A DNA stretch of 64,000 bases, taken from contig JACEVL010000335.1 of NCBI GenBank assembly GCA_020284085.1, positions 1,254,979 through 1,318,978 of the forward strand, given 5' to 3'. The translations under genes and the position numbers were made by a program. This document shows positions 1 to 14,839 of the stretch, piece by piece. The stretch is from Aporrectodea caliginosa (taxonomy: Eukaryota > Annelida > Clitellata > Crassiclitellata > Lumbricidae). The notes under the pieces were generated by a model. It searched no databases. It saw only the letters and a list, made by a program, of their open reading frames with translations, and was not told the DNA's origin. The first letter of the stretch is position 1. Every line of letters starts with the position of its first letter.

Positions 1-114
1 GCCGTTTCAACTCTAAACACCATCCACCTGACCCCTTTGGATCTTGACCTGGAATCGATTTCCCAACTCCAGCTGACCAATAATGTTTTGACTAAGCGCC
101 TGTCAATAAGTTGA
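1..114 (+). CDS. possible C-terminal end of a truncated gene
   Basis: Frame 1 is open from the window edge to a TGA at 112-114 (37 codons). The composition looks coding, being Leu/Asp/Ser-rich and ending in TKRLSIS, with no simple repeat in it. No family is recognised and no splice acceptor is visible because the window begins inside it. It may equally be a chance open frame. Confidence 0.2.
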   Translation, partial: AVSTLNTIHLTPLDLDLESISQLQLTNNVLTKRLSIS

Positions 115-185
115 TTCCCGGCGGGGGATTTCCCGCGACTTCGTTTTTTGGGCGCTCTAGAAATCTCGAGATTACGAATATACGA

Positions 186-530
186 GTCATTCATTCATTC
201 ATTCATTCATTCATTTATTCATTCATTCATTGTTCCAAAAAATAAACATTACATAATGCAGTGTTAAAAACGGCATACATTCCTTCCTTCCCTTCATTCT
301 GACCTCTTTCCTTCACTTTGTCCTTCCTTCCTTCCTTTATTCCTTCCTTCCTTCCTTCTTTTTTTCTTTCCATCCCTTTTCTTCCCTTCTTTTTTCTTTT
401 CTTCTTTCTTTCATTTTTCCATTCCTTCTTTCGGATCTTTCCTTTCTTCTTTCTCTCCCTTCCTTTCTTTCTTCCTTCCTTACATCCGTCCTCTCAATCT
501 ACCATCTTCTTTCCTTCTATATCTCTCCCG
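186..530. repeat. ATTC and CCTT microsatellites
   Basis: An ATTC tetranucleotide run lies at about 186-232. It is followed by a long pyrimidine-rich CCTT/TTTC tract at about 277-530. Open frames here (Phe/Pro/Ser-rich) are products of the repeat, not genes. Confidence 0.9.
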
Positions 531-667
531 CTCTTCCTCCCACGCCTCATCTCCATAAACGAATGCCACCTTATAGCACCATGCTGTCTCCTCGGCTTGA
601 CCTTCCCGGATTCTGACCTGCCATGGCACCTGAACCGACAAAACAACCGAGCCAATGCGGACTTGAT

Positions 668-757
668 TTGATATAGCGCCAGTGCTGAAGCTGGTCTCTC
701 TGACGTGGATTTTGTGTGGCGCTTATAAATTTCGGAGATTTACATTACAATAAATCT
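668..757 (+). repeat. L2/SINE-type 3' tail fragment
   Basis: ATATAGCGCC near the start and GGCGCTTATAAATTTC near the end match the tail motif that recurs throughout this window. A short TTACATTACA run follows, as expected for a non-LTR 3' end. Confidence 0.5.
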
Positions 758-759
758 TC

Positions 760-4300
<3,541 letters not shown>

Positions 4301-4309
4301 CACTATAAG

Positions 4310-5993
4310 CAGAGGCGGATTAAGGCATGTTCAACATGTTCGGCCGAACAGGGGCCCCCACACTTGAAGGGCCCCCACAAATGCCAAAGAAATTTTTTTC
4401 AATATTTTAGAATTATTGTTGTTATTTGTTAAGTCTGACAGTAAAAATGAGCATAAAACTCAGACTAAATTATTAGAAATTGCTCATTTTAATACACAAA
4501 AAACGACTTTTGCACTTGTATGGGCCCCTATTAAAGTTTCTATTATCAGGCAGGTTCATCTCAAAAGCAGCCGAAAACGAAATGATTCAGTTTGCTGACC
4601 TAGCAAAGTCATTTGCTCATGAACAGACAAATGAAACATCTTTTACTGGTTAATCACAAAAAGGACTCAATGACACCTTTCCACATGTTGAGACAGCACT
4701 GTGAATATAGGCCTATCTTGTTCTGGCGCCCTTGGGCATGGCTGTGTTACGGGGATATACATTGTCACTGTTTTTATTCTGATGGAGACAAACTTCAGCA
4801 GAGAACGTTGGTTTACAAAACTCAAATTGATTAAAAACAGACCGACAGCGTCAATGTCGAAGACAGTCTGTAGACAGACTCGTTAGTTTGACATTGTTGA
4901 GCATCGAAAGTGACATACAATACAGTACCATACTTAAAAATTCAGACGTGCACATTGAAGTCGGGCAACCATTAAGAGCCGTGAGTAGACTGGAAGAGGC
5001 AACTTTTCAGTTTAGAGCGAACATGAGGAGGTAGAGAGTACCAGATGGAGGGATCGACAACTGTGACAAGACAAGACTTGTACCAGAAACAACATAGGCC
5101 TACTTTCCAGCAGAATGATGCTGATCGAAGAGAGGAGCGGCCTTTAACAGAGTTGCAAGGTGTGACCATGGAAGATAAGTAGGAAGGCAGATGATCTGCG
5201 CGTGCTCTGTACATGAGGATTCCCAGCATGAAGCAGACACACTCGCAGACAGGAAGCCAGGGCAGAGAACGAAGAGCAGGTGTGATATGGACTCGGTAAG
5301 AGAGTCCAAGACACAGTGTTGCAGCTTGATGCGTTATTTTGGTTAGAGGAAGCAGTGTGCATCAGGGTTGCAGTAGTCAAGTCGCGTCAGAATAAGGCAG
5401 TGTTTTCAGTTATGCTGTGTCAAGAGTAGAGCGAAGCTTGCGGATCCTTTTGAACGTGAGCTACATTTTGACGACATAGCCAAAAGGCTCGCAACGTATG
5501 GGCCTATGCGTGTACATTCCATGACAATTTTAGCGATATTGATTGTCATTGTCAATTCATAATTTTTTGTTGCTCTTAACTCTCTAACTGTTAGTTTTGC
5601 TACAAAATGTAAACTGCAAAAACTGTGTCCAATCAGCTATAATATTATATTGTTAGCCTAAGCCTATTAGGCCTGTTTTTATTTTCTGTATTGTGGTAAG
5701 CCTGCAGTTGTAATATTCTTTTACCACGACTCCCCCCCCATGAGTCACTCTAATAATATTATTGTAAAACCGTAAAAGATGTTTAGGCCCTACTTAAGTT
5801 AAAGTCTTTAACACCAGATTGGATAATTATAAACCCGACTGATATTGTACAAAAAGAAAGAAGGCACGAATTATAATAATAGAAGAATATTGATTCGTTA
5901 ACATGTTTTATGTGTCCTTTTGTTGTGATTCTATGGGGCTGGGCCCCCACAGTCTTACTGAACAGGGCCACCACATTTGCTAATCCGGCCTTG
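4310..5993. mobile_element. hAT-type DNA transposon, 1684 bp, with 8-bp target duplication
   Basis: The left end reads CAGAGGCGGATTAAGG and the right end, read on the other strand, CAAGGCCGGATTAGC, giving imperfect terminal inverted repeats with GGGGCCCCCAC-type subterminal sequence on both sides. The element is flanked by identical 8-bp copies of ACTATAAG (4302-4309 and 5994-6001), the duplication size typical of hAT transposition. Short open frames inside (4416-4598, 4613-4834) show no recognisable transposase catalytic core, so the copy is probably non-autonomous or decayed. Confidence 0.85.
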
Positions 5994-6159
5994 ACTATAA
6001 GAGGGCACAGGGCTCCACGTTGACTTTCGTTGATGTATTCATACTGTTTGTATACTATAATGCTGTGTTTTTACTCGAGTCTATTGTAAAGTAGTCGTAG
6101 TAGGCCTATTGTGGTAGTGGCATAGTGGTAGTAGTGGTGGTATACATATAGAAGAATTG

Positions 6160-6382
6160 TTCAACTTGCTCAACAGCTTCTCCCTGGACGATGATAGGAA
6201 ATTTTTTCACCAAAATGATACAAAACGGAGTGAAGCAATGTGCTGCATGAGACAGCATTTGGAAGAAGGCCAGGAAGTAGCACAACTATTCCCAGTGAGA
6301 CAGATACTTGGAAAATTATGAACACAACCAGAAAATCTACATCAACTTCATAGACTTCAAGGAAGCATTCGACAGCGTATTC
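6160..6382 (+). mobile_element. LINE reverse-transcriptase fragment (motif A region)
   Basis: The frame near 6341-6378 reads INFIDFKEAFDSV, the palm-domain motif of LINE reverse transcriptases. Upstream coding similarity shifts frame, so this is a decayed relic. It is cut off at 6383 by an ATTC run and an L2-type tail in reverse orientation (about 6383-6440, TTATATAGCGCCCC). Confidence 0.55.
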
Positions 6383-6769
6383 ATTCATTCATTCGGGAAT
6401 TTATATAGCGCCCCTTCAAGGAAACTACTCAGAGGCGCAAAGCTAGCGCACGTTGAGTCGGTGTTCACACGCCGAAGCGCCACCACACGCCGAAGCGCCA
6501 CCCATCCCCAAGCGTATGGCATTATGAGTTATAGAGAGCGACGCACAACGCAATGTGCTTATAATCCTTATAGGCCTAATTATATATAGCACGAAATATA
6601 AAACTGTAACTATGGGTTATATATGTACGTATAATCGGCCCTGGAAAACATATATAGGACGCTGCTTATTTGCTTAATACACTATACACTACTATACACT
6701 GTAACTGCCATTGCACGGTCACTACATAAGTTCATTTGGCCTGGCACGCGCCATCAGCTCGCCCTGCAG

Positions 6770-7325
6770 GTTGATTTGGAGGCCTTGCCCATGCAGGAAT
6801 TTCCGCAGTTTGCTTTCTCATCATCTGTTTGGGACCTTGGTGTCACATTGGACCAAGAACTAACGTTCACGCGGCATATCAACGAACTAGATTCGGCCAT
6901 GTCACAGATTGAATGCGGGATGTCTCGCAATGGCTCCCTTTCCCGCAGCGGATCGGTTACCAGATCCCTGCCTTGGTTTGGCGCTGCTTCCCGGGTGTGA
7001 CCTCTTGTTTACTTACAGGAGCTCTGCTGCTCGACCCTGATCGTCCACCGTCGTGGCTCTCTCCATTCTTCTAGGCAGGCTGAGCTTCTTGTCCCCCGGT
7101 CGCGCACTTCTATTATGCAGCGCCGTGCTTTTTCTGTTGCTGGCCCTGCAATCTGGAACGGGCTCCCTGTATGGCTCTACGCCTATAATGCCTATTGACT
7201 ATAGAGCCCTTGCGGTAACGTTCTATTTTAACCTCAAGACTGTTTTCTTTAGCCGGGGTTGGTTCGGGAGCGCTACTGACTTATAGATAATCTTGAAGGG
7301 CGCTATGCAAATCTCTGAAAGAATG
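6770..7325 (+). mobile_element. L2/CR1-like LINE 3' end, decayed
   Basis: An open frame at about 6776-7000 contains DLGVTLDQELTFTRHIN, the post-palm region of L2/CR1 reverse transcriptases. Later frames give FSVAGPAIWNGLP (about 7130-7170), the conserved C-terminal motif of the same proteins. The 3' end is GGGCGCTATGCAAATCTC followed by GAATGAATAAG. Several frameshifts and stops show it is dead. Confidence 0.7.
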
Positions 7326-9640
7326 AATAAGTGTTTCAAATGCCAACATGAGCCAAGAGCAGGTTAGACCACACGAATGTCTGCAGTTTGAAGACATTAA
7401 TTTTCCGATCGTGTTAAAGATAAATAGAGTGAAATTATTGCGATGTATACATGTAGCGTGGGATCGTGCATAGAAGTGGACTGAGATGAATTGAAATTCG
7501 TCGTTCATTTCCACGCATCCCCCAAAGAGGGACACAGACGTAGCCTCTATTTGCAAACATTCGCACGACTTTCACGTGAGAGAATTGCGTCCTGTCCCAA
7601 AGCTCCAAAGAAACTGGCGCGCTTTTCCCATAACCTCTGACCCGACCTATTATGCCTGAGCAGCGAAGCATGTCCGTACGCATGCCCCCACCAGCGCAAG
7701 TGTATAGTTATGGTCCACCGCTAGAGGTCTCTGCAGCATAAGCGGTCGCGTGTCGATCTATTGTATGGCGGTCTGCGCCGCTCTTTTGTGCTTTTAAGTC
7801 GGCGTATATCGCAGTGGGCCTGGTTTTAATGGCTACTTTGTTAGTTGTCCTGTATGCGCTCTTGAAGCCCTCTCCCTCACCCGGCAGGCCCACGTATCCC
7901 CTTGTGAACCTCACCTACCCTCGATCCATCGAGCCTCTGTACCCCGTCTGAAGTTGGGACTGAACTGGGGTCGATTCTCAGATTAAAATTTGTAAGCCTC
8001 GCGGGATAGTTTGTTGAAATACGTGGACAATAAAATCGCCGCATTTGCGCGTCACATTACTTCGCATTTTATCACATTGCATCGCAAAACATCACATAAG
8101 ATCCCATCATCAACATCGTCGTCATCATCATCAAAGACAACAAACATCATCATTTTACCTTGGCTTAACTTGCCATACCTATACTTCACGTTACTTTACA
8201 TTATTACATTACCCTGTCTCATTTCAGGGCCTACCTTTCAACCTCACCCACCTCATGTCACTGTGCCTGATAAGGTATACCTTATATACCGCTGATCTAC
8301 CTCGCATTGCCATTTAATTGATCTGTCTTACCTACCTTACCTCGCCTTATCCTACCTAACGTCACCTCACGTTATTTCACCTCAACTTACCTATTCTTAC
8401 CTTACCCTCTCTGGAAGATTTACAAGTATACCGTATATCTGCATAGCGCAAGATATAGACTCACCTGTATATATAGAGAGGACTATATGTCATAATTTAC
8501 CTACCTGTGTTCATTTGTACACCTGTACAACTCAATACACCCTATTTATAGTACTATAATTACCTCCATATATATATTATATATAATATAAATTATATTA
8601 TATATATACGTATGCTTAGAGAAGAGTTTGTCGAGAGCGTGGGTAAACGAAATGCAAGCGGGTCACACGACTTCGCTGTGACATTTACGGTCTACGGACA
8701 CAAGAAACGCATTGAAGAGGCCCATCCCTCCCCATCGTGTGTAGTGGGGGGGGGTCCGCGGCGCACGGGGGTGACGGAGGGGTCGCGAGACAGGCGAAGA
8801 AGAAGAAGATAATGTCGTAACTGCCTTCTCATTGGACGCTTGAATCGCGTGGCGTGCGACCGTCTGGCCTGCAGCAGACACCATAGTTAGCACTTCATTC
8901 TCAAAACAGGATTATTAATGCATTTTAGTATACCTGTATATATGTATATATGTAAATATGTATATACGTTTATATGTTTATATGTGTGTATATGTATGTG
9001 AATATATACTGACACATTTACAAAGTGTATGCACATCCTTATATGCATACATGTACATATTGCGATTGTAATTGCAGAGTTATATAGCGCCAATACCTGA
9101 GGAACTCATCGGGTGGTGACGTATGTATACGTAGGCATGTGTATGTATGTAATTGTAAATCTCTGATCTCGGTGCTCTATAGACAAAAACTTCGTCATTG
9201 ATACCTGCAGCGAATGAAAAGGCGCTACATAAAGATCAAGTCTGCGGAGCCATGTTGTAAGGTCACTATCGGTCCCAGGTCAGAATATTGGGGGTGGGAG
9301 CGGGTAGTAGGGGAGACAGCCTGAGGCTAAGATAGAAAGCGATTTCGATGGCTATTGTGATATGTGTATACGTTGTGCATCTGTATTATATGTACGGATA
9401 TGAATGTATGTATGTTGTGTGTTTCAAATGGCTTAGCGTGTGCACTGTGCATCATGGGCTGTCTGTCTCAAATGACTGATCTTCTGGATATGACCTGGTT
9501 ACGTCAGCTGGTTCTGGCGCGCCATCTGTCGATGTTTTGTGCATTAGACGCACTATAGACGCCGGCTTTATAGAAGTTACTAACAACAACAATACTAATA
9601 ATATACTGTACACTTATATGTGGAACATGGTTTTCTTTTT
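7326..9640. other. intergenic, low-complexity, no gene recognised
   Basis: This stretch holds degenerate CTTACC-type pyrimidine repeats (about 8200-8410), TA-rich palindromic tracts (8540-8610) and TATG/CATA tracts (8930-9060). Open frames are short and resemble no family. Confidence 0.6.
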
Positions 9641-9652
9641 CGTTTTATGTTA

Positions 9653-11460
9653 TTATACGAGAAGGAAATGACGAACACCTCGAGCAACCTCTTGCAGAGC
9701 CTCAGAGGACTGTCCATGGACCCTCAGTATTCGTAACGCGTATACAGCGATCTTGATTCTTGAGCATCCCCTCAGCAGTTCAGAAACATGTTCTGTTGTT
9801 CGAAGAACGTCCCGGAAGGTTACGCCCAAGATTCGCATTGATGTTACTCTCTCTACATTGCTGATCCGATCGGGTGGCAACTCAATTCGCCGTCTGGCAA
9901 TCAGCATTTCACTCGACTTCCCGCTATTAAGACGCAGGTTGTTCTGCTCTGCCCAATGCTCTACGTGTTTCAGCTCTTCTTCGATGGTAGTTCTCATTTT
10001 TTGGCCGACGAGTAGGTATGTATCATCGGCGTATTTTAATATTCTATTCTCCTGATGAAGTGGATGTAGATCCGATGCTTCGACGAGGTACATGGATGGG
10101 CCGACACCCGAACCCTGCACCACACTATAGCATTGATTGGGCGCGGTGTTGAAGTTTTCCCCGCGAATCTGGTGGCGTGCTGTCAGTCAGATAGAAAGTT
10201 AACCAGTTGAATATATTGCCGGGAATCTCCATCTGGGATAGTTTACTTGTTAGGGTGGTATGCCGGATAGAATCGAAGGTTTTAGAAAAATCCAATGAGA
10301 CAAGTATAGTATACGTATACGCATTGGTTCTGAGCATGTCGGTTATGTTGTGAAGAATTGATATCAACGCTGCTGTCTGTGGACCTGGTTGGTCGAAAGG
10401 CGTATTGGTCCGCTAACAGCTGTGCCATTGGATGTTTAAGAAATTCCGGATATAGGTAGGAATGGATCACCTGTCTCTCGATCATTCTCGACAACACCGG
10501 TGTTATGGAGTCGACAGGAGCTTTCGGCTGATACACTGTATGTACAGGACCAATAATGTCCGTCTTTCATTGGGAGGGTACATGTGAATCCGTTAAAGGT
10601 TGGTTGATAAGACATGCAAGGACGGCCGAGAAGACAGGCGCCTTGTGGTCGGTCTTGATGGCTGATGTAATTACCTTGACCATCTGATAGCTATTTTCCT
10701 AGGTAAACAGTCGGTCCAGTGTATTTTGGCCCAATGTCGGCGGATGGATCATAGGGATAAGTCCCGTACGTTCAACAACATCCGCCTCCTGCTGTCGTCT
10801 GAAGTCAGCTGCCAGGACCAACAGTGCTCGCGAATCGGTCTCCATGAAAGAGTCTACTGTGTTCTCCAATCGGTCGAGCAAGTCGTAGATCGGCTGCATG
10901 GGGAGGGTGATACAAAGCTCCTACGAACATTGTTCTGTTGGTCAGCTCTATTCTAACCCACGATAGCTGTAATGTTCTGGTGTCGCCTGGGATCTCCGCT
11001 TCCTATATGTTTGTAGGTCGTTGCTGCCGATGATAGCAGCACCACTCGCCCGTCGCTCTTCTCGATCACGTCGAAACTGCCGATATCCATTGATCTGGCA
11101 CGTGGTTCCCTGGTGAGTCTTCTTGTAATGGGTTTCGGAAATGATTGCCACTTGGGCTCTATAGCAACTAGATCCGCTTGATGTTGTTCTATAGCGCATA
11201 AGGTTTGGCGAGAGATCGAGCATTTACAATATAAAGTCGTGGTAGGCAGCAGGACTCGTCGATCCGTTCCTGATCATCCGACAGTTCGAGTTTCTGTTGG
11301 GCCTCGATAGGGACCAGGTATCTTGGCCGCCGTTCCCTGCAGGGGTCCATGACGTCCTGTGGCTTTCCCACTCCTTGGTTGGACGACCGTAATAGGGTGA
11401 GTTTTACCGCATCCACCTCTGCAGCCTCTGTCTCTGAGCAGATGTAACTCACTCAGCCTA
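9653..11460 (-). mobile_element. degenerate CR1-like non-LTR retrotransposon (endonuclease plus reverse transcriptase)
   Basis: Read on the minus strand, the order is: an endonuclease start motif VNARSL (about 11240), an APE-type endonuclease motif IISETH (about 11140), a second endonuclease block around 10900-10700, then reverse transcriptase with SLDFSKTFDSIRH (about 10300-10260) and the catalytic KYADDTYLL (YADD codons at 10033-10022). The conserved block ILGVTFRD follows. The coding region is spread over several frames with stops, so the copy is inactive. The copy at 41340-41990 preserves the more C-terminal part of what looks like the same family. Confidence 0.8.
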
Positions 11461-11519
11461 GCGTAAACTGACGCAGCGCAACGTTTACTCTGAGGGCCAT
11501 TTGCTACGGACATGTTAAG

Positions 11520-12520
11520 TGGTTTGAATGTATTGGGTTTGCCATGTACAGTGCTGTGCGTTTGCTATTGCTTCTCATTAAAGAATATACTATATCCATT
11601 TATCTAGTCTTTTCTGTTGTATTAGAAAGGGGTTCGATTAACAAGTTGTTCTCTTATCTTATCTTATACCATATACGCAGGCTAAGTGGTCTTGTCCTGT
11701 ACCATCTTATCTTACCCTATACATTGCCTAACCTGACCTAGGGTAAGTTACTTTCTTGCATACCTTACTTCATCTTGCTTTAGCTAACCTTATTTTCCCT
11801 TAGCTCATCATATCATTTCTAGAAGCCACAAGAAACTTTGACTGAAATTCAAAGTTCAGCTGCAATCCTATAGATCCATTTTAGTGCCCATGATATCAAT
11901 TTCAATCAAATACTAAAAACTCTTTAAAATGTTTTTGAAAAAATATATTGTAATTTCAAGCATCGATAGTTCCATTTTATAAGCATTCACAGTTCTTGAT
12001 TGCAAAACGTATTGCTGCTGTTGACTTTCAATAAACTGTCAATCATCTTTTATACATTCAATCAACTTTTAGCCGTTTTTGCAATTTGTTCCATCAGTTA
12101 ACGTCTATCAACAACCATCAGTCAACTTTACAATCAACGATACTTTCAATCAACTGTCAACAATCAAGCTAACTGTACAAACTAAGTGCCAAGCATAATT
12201 TTCCATCAACCACATGTGGCAGTTTGTTAGTCAATCACTCTGAATGTATAAAATATTGAGCACTGATTTAAGTTCTGCATGACAATCAAAAATAATGTAC
12301 ATTATCAATCAATTAGCAATCTAACAAAAGGTATCTGCAGTTGATTGAAGTGCATAGCAGTCATTCAAGTTTCTATGATCAATCGCTTTTCCAATCACGA
12401 CTATTGATCTCAATTCTTTGAAGCCAAATCACTCAAAGAACAATCAACAAAATTTACAACTTCAATCACTACATGAATGAATGAATCTTTTCAGCTTACG
12501 GTAGTCAATCGTTTCTAATT
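11520..12520. other. intergenic AT-rich stretch, no gene recognised
   Basis: A LINE-like 3' tail, ATTAAAGAATATACT (about 11578), and CTTATCTTAT repeats (11650-11800) are followed by AT-rich sequence with many degenerate CAATCAA motifs (about 12030-12480). No coding signal is seen. Confidence 0.55.
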
Positions 12521-12524
12521 TTTC

Positions 12525-12690
12525 TGATAATTATATAGCGCCAGTATAATTTCACAATCATCCAGCGATTGCGTTGAGCAATTGTTCGTTTAAGAAGTCG
12601 CTCAAGTCCAGGGTTCGAACCTGCGTTACAATTCGAGCGCCCAACCACTGAGACATCTTCTAAAGATCAAGTTCAGTGCATCAGTACAAT
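12525..12690 (-). mobile_element. tRNA-derived SINE
   Basis: On the minus strand, CTCAGTGGTTGGGCG resembles a tRNA A box and CAGGTTCGAACCC is a near-perfect B box (about 12611-12623). The element ends in TGGCGCTATATAATTATC, the L2-type tail used by other repeats here. A SINE with a tRNA head and a LINE-derived tail is the simplest reading. Confidence 0.6.
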
Positions 12691-13089
12691 CAAACATTTA
12701 TCTAGCGCGTGTCTTGAAGACTCGGGGTAGAAACGTTAATAAAATTATTGCTAAAAATGTACTAAATCTACTAACAATCAAAGTGTCGTATCCTGACGTT
12801 AAAGGCACTTGCTCATTAATATTCACAGTTCGTCGTTAATTATTAATTAATTGCAAATTCATTATTCATTACAGTCTAACCAAGCAGAGATCAAGCGCTG
12901 AGCCAATTTCAGCAAAGACGCATCTGGCCGCTTAAGCGTTTACAGTTCTTAAATGTCTGCTGCCTGTTGTTCGCTGGCTCTGCAAAAGTCAGTCATGGAA
13001 TGTAGTCAAGTGACGTCATCGGTGGCTACGACGTCATGTATGATTTAGTTGCGTCACCGTCGGCTACATCGTCACGATTGTATACCTGT

Positions 13090-13145
13090 AGCCGTAATTT
13101 ATATAGCACCACCTTCAAAAGAAACCCATCTGAGGCGCCCCGTGT
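13090..13145 (-). repeat. L2/SINE-type 3' tail fragment
   Basis: The plus strand has AATTTATATAGCACC, the reverse of the tail motif, followed by CTTCAAAAGAAACCC. It lies just downstream of the bHLH gene and probably within its 3' untranslated region. Confidence 0.5.
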
Positions 13146-13158
13146 ATACTTCAGTGGG

Positions 13159-14502
13159 CTATGAGGCTGCCATGTACATGTCTGCAAGGAAAGCGTCCAA
13201 AAGGTCTTCGCTGAGATTGGATCCTAAAGGCGGAAAGAAGTCCGTAATTCCAGCCGACGCCGAGTACGATGAGGTTGAGGATGATGACGAGGATGGATAA
13301 GAGGAGGATGAGGGTCCCACCGTCAGAGGATCAGTCGTAGACGATCCAACGCTCTCGGCTCCCGACCGATCGGACCCTGAGTCGGCGGCGGCGTTGACCA
13401 TGAATCCGGGGATGTGTTGGTAGGATGGGGGTTCGTGGCCCTCTGTCGGGGAGGCGAGCAGAGCGAGGCATTCTGCGCTCATGAACATGGCGTCGTGATC
13501 GGTGATGAGTTGGCGCAGACCCTGGATGTAGTCGATGGCCATTCGAAGCGTGTCGACCTTGCTGAACTTCTTGGCGTTCCGTTTCGCTGACCAGACGTCG
13601 TTCGGAAGTTGGTTGCGTAGCGTCACGAACGTGTTGTTGATCTGCTTGACGCGCATGCGCTCTCGCTTGTTCCGCCGCTCAATGGAAGCCTTCGGTCGCG
13701 TCGTCGTCTTCTCTGCGGACTTCTCTGCCGGGGTTTCCGAGCCCTCGATGACGACGGGGGTGCCTCCGTCGGTCCCTGCCCCAGGGAGGAAACTCAGACT
13801 CCGCTTGCATCGCTTGATCTCACGGTCCTCCCCCGGACCTCGGTATTTCTTCGGCGGTTTCAGGGGCGTTGAGCGGGTCACGTCCGCTTTCCTCTTTCCT
13901 GTGGTGGAACCCAACGGAAAGGGTGACATCGAGGAAGAAGGGGTACTCGCCTCTAACTCCTCCGATGATGCGGGGTAAGAAACTGGTGACAGTGGAGTCT
14001 CGTCAAGTTCACTGGGCATGCGCGGGAAGACGGTTCCATTAGTGACGACGACCGGAAGTTGACCATTTGTACCGGTTCTGTTCAGTTCCATTGCGCTGGA
14101 AACAGTACCGATAAATGAAGTACTGTTCTTGGCAGTACTGTTCAAAGAATTATTGTTCAACATAGCACTCATAAATGAAATATCGTTCATGGAAGAACTG
14201 TTCAGCGTCGGACTGGGAAATGTAGTACCTGTGAACGTAGAATCGTTCATCACAGTACTGTTCAAAGTAGTACTGTTCAATGTAGTACCGAAGAACGAAA
14301 TAGTATTGTTCACCGCAGTACCGTTAAACGTTGTGGCGTTTAGTAGAGCACAGTTCGAGGCAGTACTGTTCAAAGTCGTGCTGTTCATTATATTATTGTT
14401 GATTGTATCACTCTTCATCATAGTACTGTTCAAGGTACTTCCGAATACGGGAGTGCCGCCAAACATCGCTCCGTTTCCTATGAAATCCGACAAGAGTTCC
14501 AT
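13159..14502 (-). CDS. ASCL: achaete-scute-type bHLH transcription factor
   Basis: This encodes a 447-residue nuclear transcription factor of the achaete-scute (ASCL) family; such proteins dimerise with E-proteins and bind E-box DNA, usually to drive neural or secretory cell fates. The bHLH domain spans about residues 276-332: basic region ERRNKRERMRVKQIN, a loop enlarged by NDVWSAKRNAKK, and helix 2 KVDTLRMAIDYIQGLRQL. The C-terminus has a Ser-rich tract and ends in an acidic LSEDLLDAFLAD segment, comparable to the acidic tail of ASCL proteins. Residues 22-134 form an unusual pentapeptide-like Asn/Ser/Thr repeat. The ATG at 14502 (MELLSDFIGNG) was chosen because the open frame upstream contains a strong donor-like GGTAAGT and no better start. 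Coding is intronless, as usual for the family. The long repeat-rich N-terminus is atypical, since most ASCL proteins are shorter. The exact paralogue cannot be assigned. Confidence 0.88.
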   Translation of the reverse strand: MELLSDFIGNGAMFGGTPVFGSTLNSTMMKSDTINNNIMNSTTLNSTASNCALLNATTFNGTAVNNTISFFGTTLNSTTLNSTVMNDSTFTGTTFPSPTLNSSSMNDISFMSAMLNNNSLNSTAKNSTSFIGTVSSAMELNRTGTNGQLPVVVTNGTVFPRMPSELDETPLSPVSYPASSEELEASTPSSSMSPFPLGSTTGKRKADVTRSTPLKPPKKYRGPGEDREIKRCKRSLSFLPGAGTDGGTPVVIEGSETPAEKSAEKTTTRPKASIERRNKRERMRVKQINNTFVTLRNQLPNDVWSAKRNAKKFSKVDTLRMAIDYIQGLRQLITDHDAMFMSAECLALLASPTEGHEPPSYQHIPGFMVNAAADSGSDRSGAESVGSSTTDPLTVGPSSSSYPSSSSSSTSSYSASAGITDFFPPLGSNLSEDLLDAFLADMYMAAS

Positions 14503-14584
14503 TTTTCGATGACTGCTCAACTTACCCTGTTTTTCCAGATAGAACAGAAGACAAATTTCGTCGCAGAGTCGGATCACGAATTCG

Positions 14585-14835
14585 TTTTCGAGTACGTTAC
14601 GAGTACCAGTACCAGAACTGTCAGAACAGTTCCGAGGACGAACACACGTACTTTTACGAGCACAAGTTCTTTAACGTACACAAGTACTTTTACGAACACA
14701 TGTACTTTAACGATCGCAAGTACTTTACGAGCACAGGTAGTTTAACGAGCGCAAGTACTTTTACTAGCACAAGTGCTTTTACGAGTACAGATACGTTTAC
14801 GTGTTCACGTACTTTACAAGTACGTTTGCGAGTAC
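14585..14835. repeat. GTAC-rich minisatellite upstream of the bHLH gene
   Basis: About a dozen degenerate units of roughly 18-20 bp share the form TTTACGAGCACAAGTAC, with frequent GTAC tetramers. The array starts about 80 bp upstream of the bHLH start codon, in its probable promoter or 5' untranslated region. GTAC-bearing units also run through the gene's own N-terminal coding repeat. Confidence 0.7.
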
Positions 14836-14839
14836 GCTA

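Noticed and set aside
12600..12640. Genuine tRNA gene
   Set aside because: The B box is good, but the arms do not fold into a full cloverleaf and the sequence ends in a SINE tail.
14503..14577. Extension of the bHLH protein upstream of MELLSDF
   Set aside because: The extra 25 codons begin without an ATG and run through a strong donor-like GGTAAGT; the ATG at 14502 is the better start.
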